A stretch of 64,000 bases of DNA, from contig NZ_CP014275.1 of the NCBI RefSeq assembly GCF_001578105.1, positions 3,162,001 through 3,226,000 of the forward strand. Reading direction: 5' to 3'. Below, piece after piece: positions 48,160 to 57,380 of the stretch. This DNA comes from Martelella sp. AD-3. Lineage in GTDB: Bacteria; Pseudomonadota; Alphaproteobacteria; Rhizobiales; Rhizobiaceae. Each line of letters begins with the position of its first letter. Position 1 is the first letter of the stretch. The notes under the pieces were generated by a model, which was given only the letters and a program-made list of their open reading frames with translations, ran no database searches and was not told where the DNA came from. The position numbers and the translations under genes are program-made.

Positions 48160-48837
48160 ATGCTGCCCCTTCGCCTTGAAGATGTCGCCGTCACATTTCC
48201 CGGTCTCTCCGCGCCGGTGCTCGCCATCCCCGCCCTCGACATCGCCCCCGGGGAGCGCGTGGCCATCACCGGCCCATCAGGCTCCGGCAAGAGCACCTTC
48301 GTCAACATCATCACCGGGCTTGAAAGGCTGAAGACCGGCCACACCCGCTGGGGAGAGATCGACCTGGCGGACCTCCCCGAAGGCAGGCGCGATCGCTGGC
48401 GCGGCGAAAATATCGGCCTCGTCATGCAGGACTTTCATCTGTTCCCCGGCCTCTCAGCCTATGACAACGTGCTTCTGCCCGCCCGTCTCGCCCATGCTGC
48501 CGACCGTTCACGCCTGGATCGTGCAAAGACGCTGCTTGAGACCGTTGGCATTGCCCGTCACGCGCAGAAGGTCGAGACCATGTCGCGCGGCGAGATGCAG
48601 CGCGTCGCCGTCGCCCGCGCTCTGCTGCGCGAGCCCGCCATCATCGTCGCCGACGAGCCGACCGCAAGCCTTGACAGCGCGGCCGGCGCCGTTGTCGGCG
48701 AACTGCTGCTGGAACTGGCGCGGGGCCTTGGCAGCACGCTGATCATCGTCTCCCATGACGAGCGTCTGGTGGCGCCGATGGATCGCAGGATCTCGCTTCT
48801 GGCCGGCGCGATCGCCTCTGACGAACGGAAGGGCTGA
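48160..48837 (+). CDS. ABC transporter ATPase (LolD/MacB type)
   Basis: The 225-residue ATPase has Walker [10 protein letters not shown], a Q loop at [10 protein letters not shown], signature [19 protein letters not shown] (SRGEMQ in place of the usual SGGEQQ), Walker [13 protein letters not shown] and the switch His in IIVSHDERL. It belongs to the LolD/MacB group that works with FtsX-type permeases, usually without moving a substrate through the membrane. It sits 31 nt after the DUF3299 gene and 3 nt before its permease. Confidence 0.88.
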   Translation: MLPLRLEDVAVTFPGLSAPVLAIPALDIAPGERVAITGPSGSGKSTFVNIITGLERLKTGHTRWGEIDLADLPEGRRDRWRGENIGLVMQDFHLFPGLSAYDNVLLPARLAHAADRSRLDRAKTLLETVGIARHAQKVETMSRGEMQRVAVARALLREPAIIVADEPTASLDSAAGAVVGELLLELARGLGSTLIIVSHDERLVAPMDRRISLLAGAIASDERKG

Positions 48838-48840
48838 GAT

Positions 48841-50247
48841 ATGTTCCGCTTCATCTTCTCCGATCTGAAACGCCTGTGGGCCGGATCGGCCGTCATCGTG
48901 CTGCTGATCGCCCTTGCAACCGCGCTCGGCGTCACCATCACGCTGCAGGAGCGTGCGCTGCGGCTCGGCTCGGCGCGGGCTTCGGAAAAGTTCGACCTGG
49001 TGATCGGCGCGCCCGGCAGCGAAACGCAGCTGGTGCTGTCCTCCGTCTTTCTGCAGCCCTCCGACCTGCCGCTGATGGACGGCGACCTGTTGCCCGAACT
49101 CAATGACGATCCGCGCGTTGCCTGGGCGGCGCCCATCGGCTTCGGCGATTCCTATGCCGGCTATCCGATCGTCGGCACCACCACGGCGCTCATCGAGGCG
49201 ACCGTGCCGGGCTTTGCCGAAGGCGGGATATTTCTCCACGAGGGTGACGCGGTGATCGGCTCGGCCGTCGATCTGGCCGTCGGCGACGCGATCAAGCCGA
49301 TGCACGGTACGGCCGAGACGGGGGGCCACACCCATACAGAACTCGCCTACCACGTCACCGGCAGGGCCGAACCCACCGGCACGCCCTGGGACCGCGCGAT
49401 CCTGGTGCCGATCCAGGCGGTCTGGCACATCCACGGCCTCGGGCATGAGCATGAGCATGAAACCGAGGCGGACCATGATCATGATGCGGAAGCGGATCAC
49501 GATGACGACCACCAGCACGCGGAGGCGGTCGTCGCGGCGGCGGATCACCATGATGACGACCACGACGCCCATGAGGCGGAAGAGCCCCATGACGGCGACC
49601 ATGATCACGCGTCCGACGAACACGCGTCCGGGGACCACGACGAGGACGAACATCACCATGGCGCCGAGGCCGCCGCGCCCATCGACGAGCACTGGCACCG
49701 GGGCGAGACGCCCGGCCTGCCCGCCATTCTGGTGAAACCGAAATCGATTGCCGATGCCTATCGGCTGCGCCAGGAATACCGAGAGGCCGACGGCACGGTG
49801 GCGGTTTTCCCGGCCGAGGTTCTGACGCGCCTTTACGCCACGCTCGGCGATGCGCGACAGGTGCTGACGGCAATTGCCATCGGCGCGCAGGCGCTGGTCG
49901 CAGCCGCGCTGATGCTGGTGACCGTCATCCACGTGTCCCAGCGCCGGCGCGAGATCGGCGCGCTCAGGGCCTTCGGCGCGCCCCGCAGCGCGGTGTTCTC
50001 CATCGTCTGGCTCGAACTCTTCTCGCTGATCGGCCTCGGCATCGCGATCGGCTATGGCGCCGGCTTCCTCGCGGCGCGAACGATCTCGCGTTCGATCATG
50101 GCCGAGCGCGGGGTCGACATGCCCGTCGCCTTCGTCGGCTCCGACGCCGGCAACGCGCTGCTCCTTGTCGTCGTCGCCGCCATCCTTGCTGCGCTTCCGG
50201 CCCTGCTGGCCTACCGCCAGCCTCCGGCCGCCGCGCTGAAGGGCTGA
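48841..50247 (+). CDS. FtsX/MacB-type ABC permease with a histidine-rich periplasmic loop
   Basis: The 468-residue permease has one N-terminal membrane helix (about 12-34), a large periplasmic domain (about 35-350), and three C-terminal helices (about 352-376, 400-430, 437-460) in FtsX layout, with [19 protein letters not shown] as the cytoplasmic coupling loop. Residues 202-273 (49444-49659) hold 20 His among many Asp and Glu, in units such as HEHEHE and HDHD, ending HHH. Such runs bind zinc, nickel or copper. Outside the run, HTHTE and HIHG add more His. The operon resembles a Zur-controlled Pseudomonas aeruginosa set (PA4063-PA4066, from memory), where the His-rich part is a separate protein. 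Confidence 0.85.
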   Translation: MFRFIFSDLKRLWAGSAVIVLLIALATALGVTITLQERALRLGSARASEKFDLVIGAPGSETQLVLSSVFLQPSDLPLMDGDLLPELNDDPRVAWAAPIGFGDSYAGYPIVGTTTALIEATVPGFAEGGIFLHEGDAVIGSAVDLAVGDAIKPMHGTAETGGHTHTELAYHVTGRAEPTGTPWDRAILVPIQAVWHIHGLGHEHEHETEADHDHDAEADHDDDHQHAEAVVAAADHHDDDHDAHEAEEPHDGDHDHASDEHASGDHDEDEHHHGAEAAAPIDEHWHRGETPGLPAILVKPKSIADAYRLRQEYREADGTVAVFPAEVLTRLYATLGDARQVLTAIAIGAQALVAAALMLVTVIHVSQRRREIGALRAFGAPRSAVFSIVWLELFSLIGLGIAIGYGAGFLAARTISRSIMAERGVDMPVAFVGSDAGNALLLVVVAAILAALPALLAYRQPPAAALKG

Positions 50248-50370
50248 GATGCCGGACCGACGCCGCGCGCGCCGCGCCAGGCTTGACACCCCCGCAGATG
50301 CGGAACATTTTCGCCGCAGCGGTTCTCCCTCGCGGTCTCCTTCCGACCGCTGCCGCTGCGAAAGCCCGTC

Positions 50371-51315
50371 ATGTATGAAATCTTCAACAATGTCGTCCCG
50401 ATCTTCTCCCTTATCCTGATCGGCTGGGCGGTGGTCCGCCTGCGCTACATGAGCGCCGACAATGCCGGTGTGCTGACGGGCTTCGTCTTCAAGATCGGCC
50501 TGCCGCTCCTGCTCCTGCGCACCATAGCCAGCGCCGATTTTCAGAATACCGGGCCGGTGAAGATCTGGATCGCCTATTTCGGCGGCGTCGCCATTGCCTG
50601 GGCGGCGGCGGCGCTGATCTCCCGCATCGTCTTCCATAGGGACCCGGCTTCCGCCGTGATCATCGGCCTTTCGGGGACCTTTTCCAATATCGCGCTTCTG
50701 GGCATCCCGCTTGTCAGCCATGTGGCCGGCGATGCGGCCCTTGTCGCGCTGTCACTGGTGCTTGCGATCCACATGCCGGTGATGATGGTGACGGCGACCG
50801 TGCTGGTCGAACGGGCAAAGGCCCATGAGGGGGGCGCGATCAGCAATCCGGCGAAGGTGTTCGCCACGATCGGCTACAACCTCGTCACCAGCCCGATCGT
50901 CATCGGCCTTGCCGCCGGCGCGCTGATGCATCTCTTCTCCATTCCGGTCGAGGGACCGGTCGGAACAGTGATCAACATGCTCGCCGGCATGGCGGCCCCC
51001 GTCGCGCTGGTTGCGATCGGCATGACGCTGACGCAGTACAGGGTCGCCGGCAATGTCGGCCTGTTTTCGACGATCACCTTCATCAAGCTGGTGCTGATGC
51101 CGGCAACCGTATTCCTCATCGCCACGGCGCTGGACCTGGCGCATTCGACGATCGCCGGGATCGTGCTGACGGCCGCCGCCCCCTCCGGCGTCAACGCCTT
51201 CGTGCTCGCCAACCAGTTCGGCACCGGCAAGAACATCGCCGCGTCAACGATCACGCTGACGACGGCGCTCGGGGTTCTGACGGTCAGTTTCTGGGTTTTG
51301 CTGCTCGGCTATTGA
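50371..51315 (+). CDS. AEC family transporter
   Basis: The 314-residue inner-membrane protein has about ten helices of the auxin efflux carrier family, with internal repeats: IFSLILIGWAVVRL, GLSGTFSNIALLGIPLV in the first half, and AAPSGVNAFVLANQFGTG in the second, where the Asn/Pro crossover lies. Bacterial members carry malonate, malate or similar acids; the substrate is unknown. A TTGACA hexamer at 50283-50288 may be part of its promoter, so it need not belong to the ABC operon upstream. Confidence 0.85.
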   Translation: MYEIFNNVVPIFSLILIGWAVVRLRYMSADNAGVLTGFVFKIGLPLLLLRTIASADFQNTGPVKIWIAYFGGVAIAWAAAALISRIVFHRDPASAVIIGLSGTFSNIALLGIPLVSHVAGDAALVALSLVLAIHMPVMMVTATVLVERAKAHEGGAISNPAKVFATIGYNLVTSPIVIGLAAGALMHLFSIPVEGPVGTVINMLAGMAAPVALVAIGMTLTQYRVAGNVGLFSTITFIKLVLMPATVFLIATALDLAHSTIAGIVLTAAAPSGVNAFVLANQFGTGKNIAASTITLTTALGVLTVSFWVLLLGY

Positions 51316-51324
51316 GCAGGAAAA

Positions 51325-51347
51325 AGGCGGGACTGAAAGCCCCGCCT
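51325..51347. terminator. Hairpin between AEC and cytochrome c genes
   Basis: The stem AGGCGGG (51325-51331) and CCCGCCT (51341-51347) has a 9-base loop between two convergent genes, preceded by an A run that gives T residues on the minus strand. Confidence 0.6.
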
Positions 51348-51358
51348 GCTGTTGCCGC

Positions 51359-52129
51359 TTACTGGCCGGAAGCCGGCTGTTCGCTCTCCGCGGAACCGGG
51401 CGGCGTCGCCTCGGCGTCGGGCGCAGGCTCGGCGGTCGTACTTTCGGCATTGGCGGGGCCTGCGTCGGCATCACCGGAAGCGCCGTCCGTTGCAGCGGGT
51501 GCGGCTTCGCCGCCTTCGGCCGGTGCGGCGACCTCGCCGGAACCATCGCCCGCCGCCGACCCCGCGTCCGCCGTCTCGTCCGACGGCGGCTCGGGGAAGG
51601 GCACGGGGTCGTTCGACATGGTGGAGAGATAGGCGATCAGGTCGGCGCGATCCTCATCGTCGGAAAGGCCGGCAAAGCCCATCGCCGTTCCGGGAACATC
51701 CTTCTTCGGCGCCTTGATGAAGGCATCGAGGTTCTCATAGGTCCACAGGGTCTCGCCGCCATTGGCGTAGTCCTTCATCGCGGCGGAATAGGAGAAGCCT
51801 TCGTGACTGGCAACCGGGCGGTTAACGATGTCCCACAGGTTGGGGCCGACCTTGTTGGGACCGCCCTCCGTGTCGGTGTGACAGGCCTGGCAGCGCTTGA
51901 AAACGCGTTCGCCGGCGTCCGGCGCGGCGCTGGCGAGCAGCACGGAGATCGGCGTTTCCTCGACCTTGGCCGGAGCGCCGCTCGCATCGGTCTCCGGCAC
52001 GGCGATGACATAGCCTTCCGTTTCCGGAAGCCTCGGATCGAAAATCGCCTCGGACACGAAAGACACCGTCATCAGGACGAAGATCGTCCCCAACAGGGCC
52101 GCCAGGACCATATTGAGATTGAATTTCAT
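51359..52129 (-). CDS. Membrane-anchored class I cytochrome c (CycM-like)
   Basis: The 256-residue c-type cytochrome has an uncleaved N-terminal anchor (about 7-27, VLAALLGTIFVLMTVSFV) and a heme domain (about 60-180). The heme-binding site is CQACH, and the axial Met is probably that in GTAMGFAGL. It resembles rhizobial CycM, which carries electrons to the aa3 oxidase. The last 75 residues are an unusual Ala/Glu/Pro/Gly-rich acidic tail. ATG 52129 is used; the first codon of the longer frame is a GTG. kdsB and pheA are divergent, as in other rhizobia. Confidence 0.88.
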   Translation of the reverse strand: MKFNLNMVLAALLGTIFVLMTVSFVSEAIFDPRLPETEGYVIAVPETDASGAPAKVEETPISVLLASAAPDAGERVFKRCQACHTDTEGGPNKVGPNLWDIVNRPVASHEGFSYSAAMKDYANGGETLWTYENLDAFIKAPKKDVPGTAMGFAGLSDDEDRADLIAYLSTMSNDPVPFPEPPSDETADAGSAAGDGSGEVAAPAEGGEAAPAATDGASGDADAGPANAESTTAEPAPDAEATPPGSAESEQPASGQ

Positions 52130-52287
52130 TGCGTTGCAGCTCCCCTTCACCCGGCCTCTCTACCGGATCACCTTGCAATCTGGAAGAACCTATGTCTTTT
52201 GGTGCCGCGATGCAACGCTGCATCGGCACGTGAAACCCGCTCCTCCGGTTTGTGAGTGGCAAATAAACGAAGAGCTTGCAAGTGGCG

Positions 52288-53043
52288 ATGAACAAAACCG
52301 ACGAAACGATCGTCCTTATCCCGGCTCGCATGGCCTCAACCCGCCTGCCCGGCAAGCCGCTGGCCGAAATCGACGGCAAGCCGATGATCATCCATGTCGC
52401 CGACCGCGCCCGCGAATCGGGCATGGGACGCGTTGTCATCGCCGTTGACGACCCGGGCGTTTACGAAGCGGTGGAGCAGGCCGGCTACGAGGTGGTCATG
52501 ACCGGCCGCCAGCACCAGTCGGGTTCCGACCGGATTTTCGAAGCTCTGAAGAAGGTCGATCCGGACAAGAGGGCAAAGACCGTCATCAACGTCCAGGGCG
52601 ACCTGCCGACGCTGGACCCGGCAACCATCCAGGCCTCGCTCCGGCCGCTCGAGAACCCCGATGTCGATATCGCAACGCTTGCGGTGGAAATCACCGATGA
52701 AAATGAAAAAACCGCCCCGCAGGTGGTCAAGGTCGTCGGCGCGCCGATCGGCGCCTACCGGCTGCGCGCCCTTTATTTCACACGCGCCACCGCCCCCTGG
52801 GGCGAGGGCCCGCTCTATCACCACATCGGGCTCTATACCTATCGCCGCTCGGCCCTCGAACGGTTCGTCTCGCTGCCGCGCTCCTTCCTGGAAGAACGCG
52901 AAAAGCTCGAACAGCTCCGCGCGCTCGAACACGGCATGCGCATCGATGTCGAGATCGTGAAGACCGTGCCGCTCGGCGTCGACACGCCCGAAGACCTCGA
53001 AAAGGCGCGCAGGATCCTCGAAGGCAAGGGAGGCGCATCATGA
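52288..53043 (+). CDS. kdsB: 3-deoxy-manno-octulosonate cytidylyltransferase
   Basis: KdsB (EC 2.7.7.38) activates Kdo with CTP for lipopolysaccharide core synthesis. The 251 residues have [51 protein letters not shown] and [15 protein letters not shown]. The ATG at 52288 is used; the frame opens with a TTG at 52276. Its stop overlaps the pheA start by four bases. Confidence 0.95.
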   Translation: MNKTDETIVLIPARMASTRLPGKPLAEIDGKPMIIHVADRARESGMGRVVIAVDDPGVYEAVEQAGYEVVMTGRQHQSGSDRIFEALKKVDPDKRAKTVINVQGDLPTLDPATIQASLRPLENPDVDIATLAVEITDENEKTAPQVVKVVGAPIGAYRLRALYFTRATAPWGEGPLYHHIGLYTYRRSALERFVSLPRSFLEEREKLEQLRALEHGMRIDVEIVKTVPLGVDTPEDLEKARRILEGKGGAS

Positions 53044-53912
53044 TCATGAAGACCAACCGCATCTCGTTCCAGGGCGAGTTCGGGGCCAATTCGGACATGG
53101 CCTGCAGGGACATGTACCCGAACATGGAACCGCTGCCCTGCAAGACCTTCGAGGACGCATTCCTCGCCGTTGAAAACGGCGACGCCGACCTGGCGATGAT
53201 CCCGATCGAGAACACGCTTGCCGGCCGCGTCGCCGATATTCATTACCAGTTGCCCGATTCCAGGCTGTCGATCGTCGGCGAATACTTCATGCCGATACGC
53301 TTTCAGCTGATGGCTTTGCCGGGTGTTTCTCTGGACGAGATAAAGACCGTCCATAGCCATATCCACGCGCTCGGCCAGTGCCGCAAGATCATCCGCCGCA
53401 ACACTTGGAACCCGGTGATTGCCGGCGACACGGCGGGCGCGGCAATGCTGGTGAAGGAGAAGGGCGACCGCACGATGGCGGCGCTCGCGCCGCGCCTCGC
53501 CGCCTCGCTCTACGGCCTCGACATCCTCGCCGAGAATGTCGAGGATTCCGACAGCAACATCACCCGCTTCGTCATCCTCTCCGACAGGGAAACCCGCGCG
53601 AAGCGCAACGGGCCGGACAGGACGATCGTCACCACCTTCGTCTTCAATGTCCGCAATATTCCCGCCGCCCTTTACAAGGCCATGGGCGGTTTCGCCACCA
53701 ATGGCATCAATATGACCAAGCTGGAGAGCTACCAGATCGGCGGCAAGTTCATCGCCACGCAGTTCTACGCCGATATCGAGGGGCACCCCGACGATCCGGC
53801 CGTGGCGCGCGCGCTGGAGGAACTGGAATTCTTCTCCGAGAAGGTCCGCATTCTGGGCGTCTATGAAGGCCACCCCATGCGCCGGCATCTCCAGGCGCTT
53901 GGGGACGAGTAG
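53040..53912 (+). CDS. pheA: Prephenate dehydratase
   Basis: This enzyme (EC 4.2.1.51) makes phenylpyruvate for phenylalanine synthesis. The 290 residues hold the dehydratase domain (about 5-185, [44 protein letters not shown] with the catalytic TRF) and a C-terminal ACT regulatory domain (about 200-280, [20 protein letters not shown], then [10 protein letters not shown]) that binds phenylalanine for feedback. It lacks a chorismate mutase domain. It is coupled to kdsB by an ATGA overlap. Confidence 0.94.
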   Translation: MIMKTNRISFQGEFGANSDMACRDMYPNMEPLPCKTFEDAFLAVENGDADLAMIPIENTLAGRVADIHYQLPDSRLSIVGEYFMPIRFQLMALPGVSLDEIKTVHSHIHALGQCRKIIRRNTWNPVIAGDTAGAAMLVKEKGDRTMAALAPRLAASLYGLDILAENVEDSDSNITRFVILSDRETRAKRNGPDRTIVTTFVFNVRNIPAALYKAMGGFATNGINMTKLESYQIGGKFIATQFYADIEGHPDDPAVARALEELEFFSEKVRILGVYEGHPMRRHLQALGDE

Positions 53913-53956
53913 GCCACAAGGGGCGACGCCGGAGCGCCCCCCTGCATCTTCTCCGG

Positions 53957-54325
53957 TCAGCTATCCGGTTCGCACACGCGGATGCGATGGCCGTCAGGAT
54001 CGGCGATCACGAAGGTGGGACCGAAATCGGCTGTGACCAGCTGCTGCAGGATCGTGTGTCCCTCGGCTTTCGCGCGCTCGAAGAAAGCCGCCACGCCGCC
54101 GGGCTCCGACGTCATGATCCCGACTTCCATCATCCCCGGGCCGCCCTCCGCCTCGGGCTTGGCCGTGGATTTGCGCCACAGCCCGAGCATCAGGCCATTC
54201 GGCATGTGAAAGGCCGTAAAGCCCGGCGAAAGCGCATTTGGCTTTTGCCCGAGAAGGCGTTCGTAGAAGGCGCCGCTTTTTCCGGTGTCCTCGACATAAA
54301 GCACGACAAGATTGATGGCCGACAT
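53957..54325 (-). CDS. VOC/glyoxalase-fold protein
   Basis: The 122-residue protein of the vicinal oxygen chelate superfamily has INLVVLYVEDTGKSGAFYE, a mid region MMEVGIMTSEPGG, and the C-terminal FVIADPDGHRIRVCEPDS. Members include glyoxalase I-like enzymes and antibiotic-binding proteins; the role here is unknown. It lies 68 nt after a YafY-type regulator gene on the same strand, and the pair may be regulator and target. Confidence 0.85.
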   Translation of the reverse strand: MSAINLVVLYVEDTGKSGAFYERLLGQKPNALSPGFTAFHMPNGLMLGLWRKSTAKPEAEGGPGMMEVGIMTSEPGGVAAFFERAKAEGHTILQQLVTADFGPTFVIADPDGHRIRVCEPDS

Positions 54326-54393
54326 GATTTTCTCCGTTTCGTGTTTCGATACGAAGAAGGTTTAGGCTGCATCGCTGACAGTTTCCGTCAGCA

Positions 54394-55080
54394 TCATGCG
54401 CCCGGCAATTGCCTGCGCCATTCGGAAAGAAGCACGGTCCGTCGCCGCGGATAGCGCCGCCCGGTCTCGTTCAGAGCCGCGATCCGGTCGGTGCGGAAAT
54501 GGCGGAAGTCCTGCCGCATCTCGCACCAGGCAACGACGATGCGCACCCTTTCGAAATAGGCAAGGCCGATCGGCCAGATAACACGCGTGGTCACCTGGTC
54601 GCGCTCGTCGCGATAATCGATTTCAAGCACTTTCTCGGCGCGGATCGCGCTTCTGAGCGCGGCGATGTCCGCAGTGTCCTCCGTCACGGCGCGCGGACCG
54701 ACGATCAGCGCCGTCTCGTCGATCGTCTCGGAAAGCGACTGCGGTAGAACGGCTGCGATCTTTGCCAGCGCCTGGCTGGCGGCGGTGGAAAGCTTCGGAT
54801 CGCTGACCTTCTCCACCCATCGGCTGCCGAGCACCAAGGCCTCGATCTCGTCTTGCGAAAACATCATCGGCGGCAGCAGGAAGCCGGGCCGCAGCAAATA
54901 GCCGACGCCCGCCTCGCCCTCGATCGCCGCGCCCTGCGCCCTGAGGCTGGCGATATCGCGGTAAAGCGTCCGGAGGCTGACATCGAGTTCGCGCGCCAGC
55001 GCATCGCCTGTGACCGGGTAGCGCCTGGAGCGCAATGCCTGCAGCAACGCCAGCAGCCGTTCCGAGCGCGAACCGGCCAC
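54394..55080 (-). CDS. YafY-type HTH/WYL transcriptional regulator
   Basis: The 228-residue regulator has an N-terminal HTH_11 winged helix (about 5-58, RYPVTGDALARELDVSLRTL, then YRDIASLRAQGA) and a C-terminal WYL-like domain (about 135-205, LEIDYRDERDQVTTRVIWP, then WCEMRQDFRHFRTDRI). It starts with GTG at 55080, 3 nt after the nudC stop, so it is read with nudC and the HIT gene. The target may be the VOC gene directly downstream. Confidence 0.87.
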   Translation of the reverse strand: MAGSRSERLLALLQALRSRRYPVTGDALARELDVSLRTLYRDIASLRAQGAAIEGEAGVGYLLRPGFLLPPMMFSQDEIEALVLGSRWVEKVSDPKLSTAASQALAKIAAVLPQSLSETIDETALIVGPRAVTEDTADIAALRSAIRAEKVLEIDYRDERDQVTTRVIWPIGLAYFERVRIVVAWCEMRQDFRHFRTDRIAALNETGRRYPRRRTVLLSEWRRQLPGA

Positions 55081-55083
55081 GGG

Positions 55084-56037
55084 TCAGACCCAGTCGAGGA
55101 AATCACGCATCAACCGGAAGGCGATCGCGCCTTCCGGCGGCGCGTTGATGCCGCCTTCGTGCCGGCCTTCGACGATCGCTTCGAGTTCCTCGCGGGAAAA
55201 CCATCGGCAGTCCTCGAGTTCCGCGTCATCGCGGCGGATCTCGAAGCTCTCGGCCTTCGCATAGCAGGCGAGCATCAGCGAATAGGGCATCGGCCAGGGC
55301 TGGGACGCGTGGTAGCGCACGGCGCCGACGCGGATGGCCGATTCCTCCAGCGTCTCGCGGCGGACGGCATCCTCGACGGTCTCTCCCGGCTCTAGAAACC
55401 CGGCAAGACACGAATAGCGGCCTTGCGGAAAATTCGGATTGCGCCCGAGAAGCACACGGTCGCGCTCCTCGTCAACGATCAGCATGATCACCACCGGATC
55501 GGTGCGCGGAAACATCATATGGCCGCAGGCCGTGCACTGACGGCGGAAGCCGCCGGCGGCCCCTTCCGCCTTGGCGCCGCAGCGTCCGCAGAAGCGATGG
55601 TTGCGGGCCCAGACATTGAGGCTGGAGGCCAGCGCGACTGCCCCTTGCGTCTCCTCGTCGAAAAGCCCCTCGGAATAGATCGCCCTGACACTGCTCGCCT
55701 TCAGATGCGCCGGCAGCGCCTCGGGGTCTAGCCCGAGTTCGATTGACAACAGCGGAACACCATTGAGGTCATGGCCGAGAAGAACGGCGCTTTCCCGGTC
55801 CGGCGACAAATCGAGGATCTCGTAGCGGGCGAAATAGGGATCGAGCACCTGCCGCTCGTGCTTGACGAGAGGCCTGCCGCCGGCAAAGGCGATGAAGCGG
55901 GCGCCCGGCGTGCGGGCCGCGGTGATGAGGCTGTCATCCGCCCGATGCTCGGAATCGCGGATGATCCGGCAACCGGCAAAGGCCGTCAGCGCGCTCGGGT
56001 CGTCATGCGGACCCGCCTTTTCGAAAATCGACCTCAT
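55084..56037 (-). CDS. nudC: NAD+ diphosphatase NudC
   Basis: NudC hydrolyses NAD(H) to NMN(H) and AMP and removes NAD caps from RNA. The 317 residues hold a zinc-binding module (C150, C153, C168, C171), a Nudix box (about 214-236, GFLEPGETVEDAVRRETLEE) and the NudC-specific SQPWP (245-249). Length is a little greater than E. coli NudC. It overlaps the HIT gene by four bases. Confidence 0.94.
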   Translation of the reverse strand: MRSIFEKAGPHDDPSALTAFAGCRIIRDSEHRADDSLITAARTPGARFIAFAGGRPLVKHERQVLDPYFARYEILDLSPDRESAVLLGHDLNGVPLLSIELGLDPEALPAHLKASSVRAIYSEGLFDEETQGAVALASSLNVWARNHRFCGRCGAKAEGAAGGFRRQCTACGHMMFPRTDPVVIMLIVDEERDRVLLGRNPNFPQGRYSCLAGFLEPGETVEDAVRRETLEESAIRVGAVRYHASQPWPMPYSLMLACYAKAESFEIRRDDAELEDCRWFSREELEAIVEGRHEGGINAPPEGAIAFRLMRDFLDWV

Positions 56038-56462
56038 GACCGGGCCATCGCCTCCGTGATCCTGTGCGCCAATGCCGTCATCTCGTCCTCATCCAGAGGC
56101 TCAGCCGTGCCATGGCCCCAGATCGGGCCGGGCCAGTTCGCATCGCCCTCGAACCTGGCGACGACATGGACGTGGAGCTGGCGCACCATATTGCCGATGG
56201 CGGCGATGTTGATCTTGTCGGCGCCGGTTGCCTCCTTCAGGGCCCTGGCGACCTCGTTGATCTCGAAGGTCAGCATGGTCTGGTCAAGCGGCGCCAGATC
56301 GAACACTTCGCTGACATCAGGGCGCTGCGGCACCAGCAGGAGCCAGGGCCAGCGCCCGTCCCGCATCAGCCGCAGTTCGGAGAGCCCCAGCGCGGTAATC
56401 AGCGCGCTGTCTCGCCGCAAACGTTCATCGAGCGTGAATTCCTGCATGTCGTCCCTGTTCAT
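56034..56462 (-). CDS. HIT-domain protein
   Basis: The 142-residue HIT superfamily nucleotide-binding protein has the motif region RQLHVHVVARFEGD. The usual HxHxHxx reads Q-L-H-V-H-V-V, so the first His is Gln, while the middle catalytic His is kept. ALITALGLSELRLMRDGRWP and INIAAIGNMVRQLHVHV fit the GalT/HIT-like subgroup common in proteobacteria. It heads the HIT-nudC-yafY run; the substrate is unknown. Confidence 0.87.
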   Translation of the reverse strand: MNRDDMQEFTLDERLRRDSALITALGLSELRLMRDGRWPWLLLVPQRPDVSEVFDLAPLDQTMLTFEINEVARALKEATGADKINIAAIGNMVRQLHVHVVARFEGDANWPGPIWGHGTAEPLDEDEMTALAHRITEAMARS

Positions 56463-56621
56463 TCCTGAGCCGGACCGGTTCCGGTTCTCGATTTCGCCCT
56501 ATCCAGACATGTCTATCAAACGGACGCAAGGCGACAACCGTCAAACAGCGTGCGAGAGGCAAGCCCCGAGAAAGTTTTTTCCGCGCGCTGCTTGCATTCA
56601 AACGGCAAATTGACGATATGT

Positions 56622-56728
56622 GCGGCCGGGAGGCTGGTGGTGGACGTGCCACTCGCCAACCGGGTCAGGTCCGGAAGGAAGCAGCCCCAACGAGTTGTGT
56701 ACGGGTCATCGTGCCGGTCTCCCACCCT
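56622..56728 (+). ncRNA. ffs: Signal recognition particle RNA, 4.5S type
   Basis: The RNA contains the invariant SRP apical sequence GGTCAGGTCCGGAAGGAAG followed by CAGCC (about 56663-56686), which forms the GGAA tetraloop and the Ffh-binding internal loops. The ends pair as GGGAGGCTGG (56628-56637) with CCGGTCTCCC (56714-56723). The RNA binds Ffh to deliver membrane proteins to FtsY. Ends are approximate by a few bases. It sits before ybaK and dnaX, as in other rhizobia. Confidence 0.93.
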
Positions 56729-56755
56729 CCCCTTTTCCCAAGCGGAGACGTCCCC

Positions 56756-57226
56756 ATGAGCATCGACAGCGTTCGCGCTCATCTGAGCGAAGCTGCCCCC
56801 GATATTGCGATCATAGAGACGGAAGAAAGCAGCGCCACGGTGGAAGAGGCCGCCGCCGCTCACGCGGTCGCCCCCGCGCAGATTGCCAAGACGCTCTCCT
56901 TTTCGGCCAAGGACGAACGCTTCCTGCTGGTTGCCCGCGGCGATGCCCGCATTGACAACAGGAAGGCCAAGGCGGCCTTCGGCGGCAAGGTGCGCATGTT
57001 GCCGCTTGAAGAGGTCGAGGCGATTACCGGCCATCCGGTCGGCGGCGTATGTCCCTTCGGTCTGGCCGAGCCGATTACGGTCTATTGCGATGTCAGCCTG
57101 AAAGCCTTCGACGTGGTCTATCCCGCCGCGGGCGCCCGCAATGCCGCCGTGCGCATCGCGCCCGAGCGCATCGCCGAGATCACGGGGGCCGAGTGGGTCG
57201 ATGTCTGCCAGGAGCCCGCCCCTTGA
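56756..57226 (+). CDS. YbaK/ProX-type aminoacyl-tRNA deacylase
   Basis: The 156-residue YbaK/EbsC fold protein edits mischarged tRNA such as Cys-tRNA(Pro). The key Lys in AQIAKTLSFSAKDE, FLLVARGDARIDNRKAKAAF, GHPVGGVCPFGLAEPITVY and AGARNAAVRIAPERI are family-typical. The true start is ATG 56756; the open frame that begins at 56618 runs through the SRP RNA. AGCGGAGA lies upstream. Confidence 0.92.
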   Translation: MSIDSVRAHLSEAAPDIAIIETEESSATVEEAAAAHAVAPAQIAKTLSFSAKDERFLLVARGDARIDNRKAKAAFGGKVRMLPLEEVEAITGHPVGGVCPFGLAEPITVYCDVSLKAFDVVYPAAGARNAAVRIAPERIAEITGAEWVDVCQEPAP

Positions 57227-57380
57227 GGCGAACCTGCCGCCGGCCTCCAAAAATCCTGTGCATTTCCCCTCCGGCTCTGCCAAACTGCCGCGGCTTTCGT
57301 GACTCCCGCGCCGGGTCTCGACTATGCTCGCCGCCTGCCGGCCGTTGAAGCCGGCCGGACAACAACCGATATGAGTGGCA

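Noticed and set aside
56618..56755. N-terminal extension of the YbaK protein
   Set aside because: This stretch is the SRP RNA gene; the family N-terminus begins at ATG 56756.
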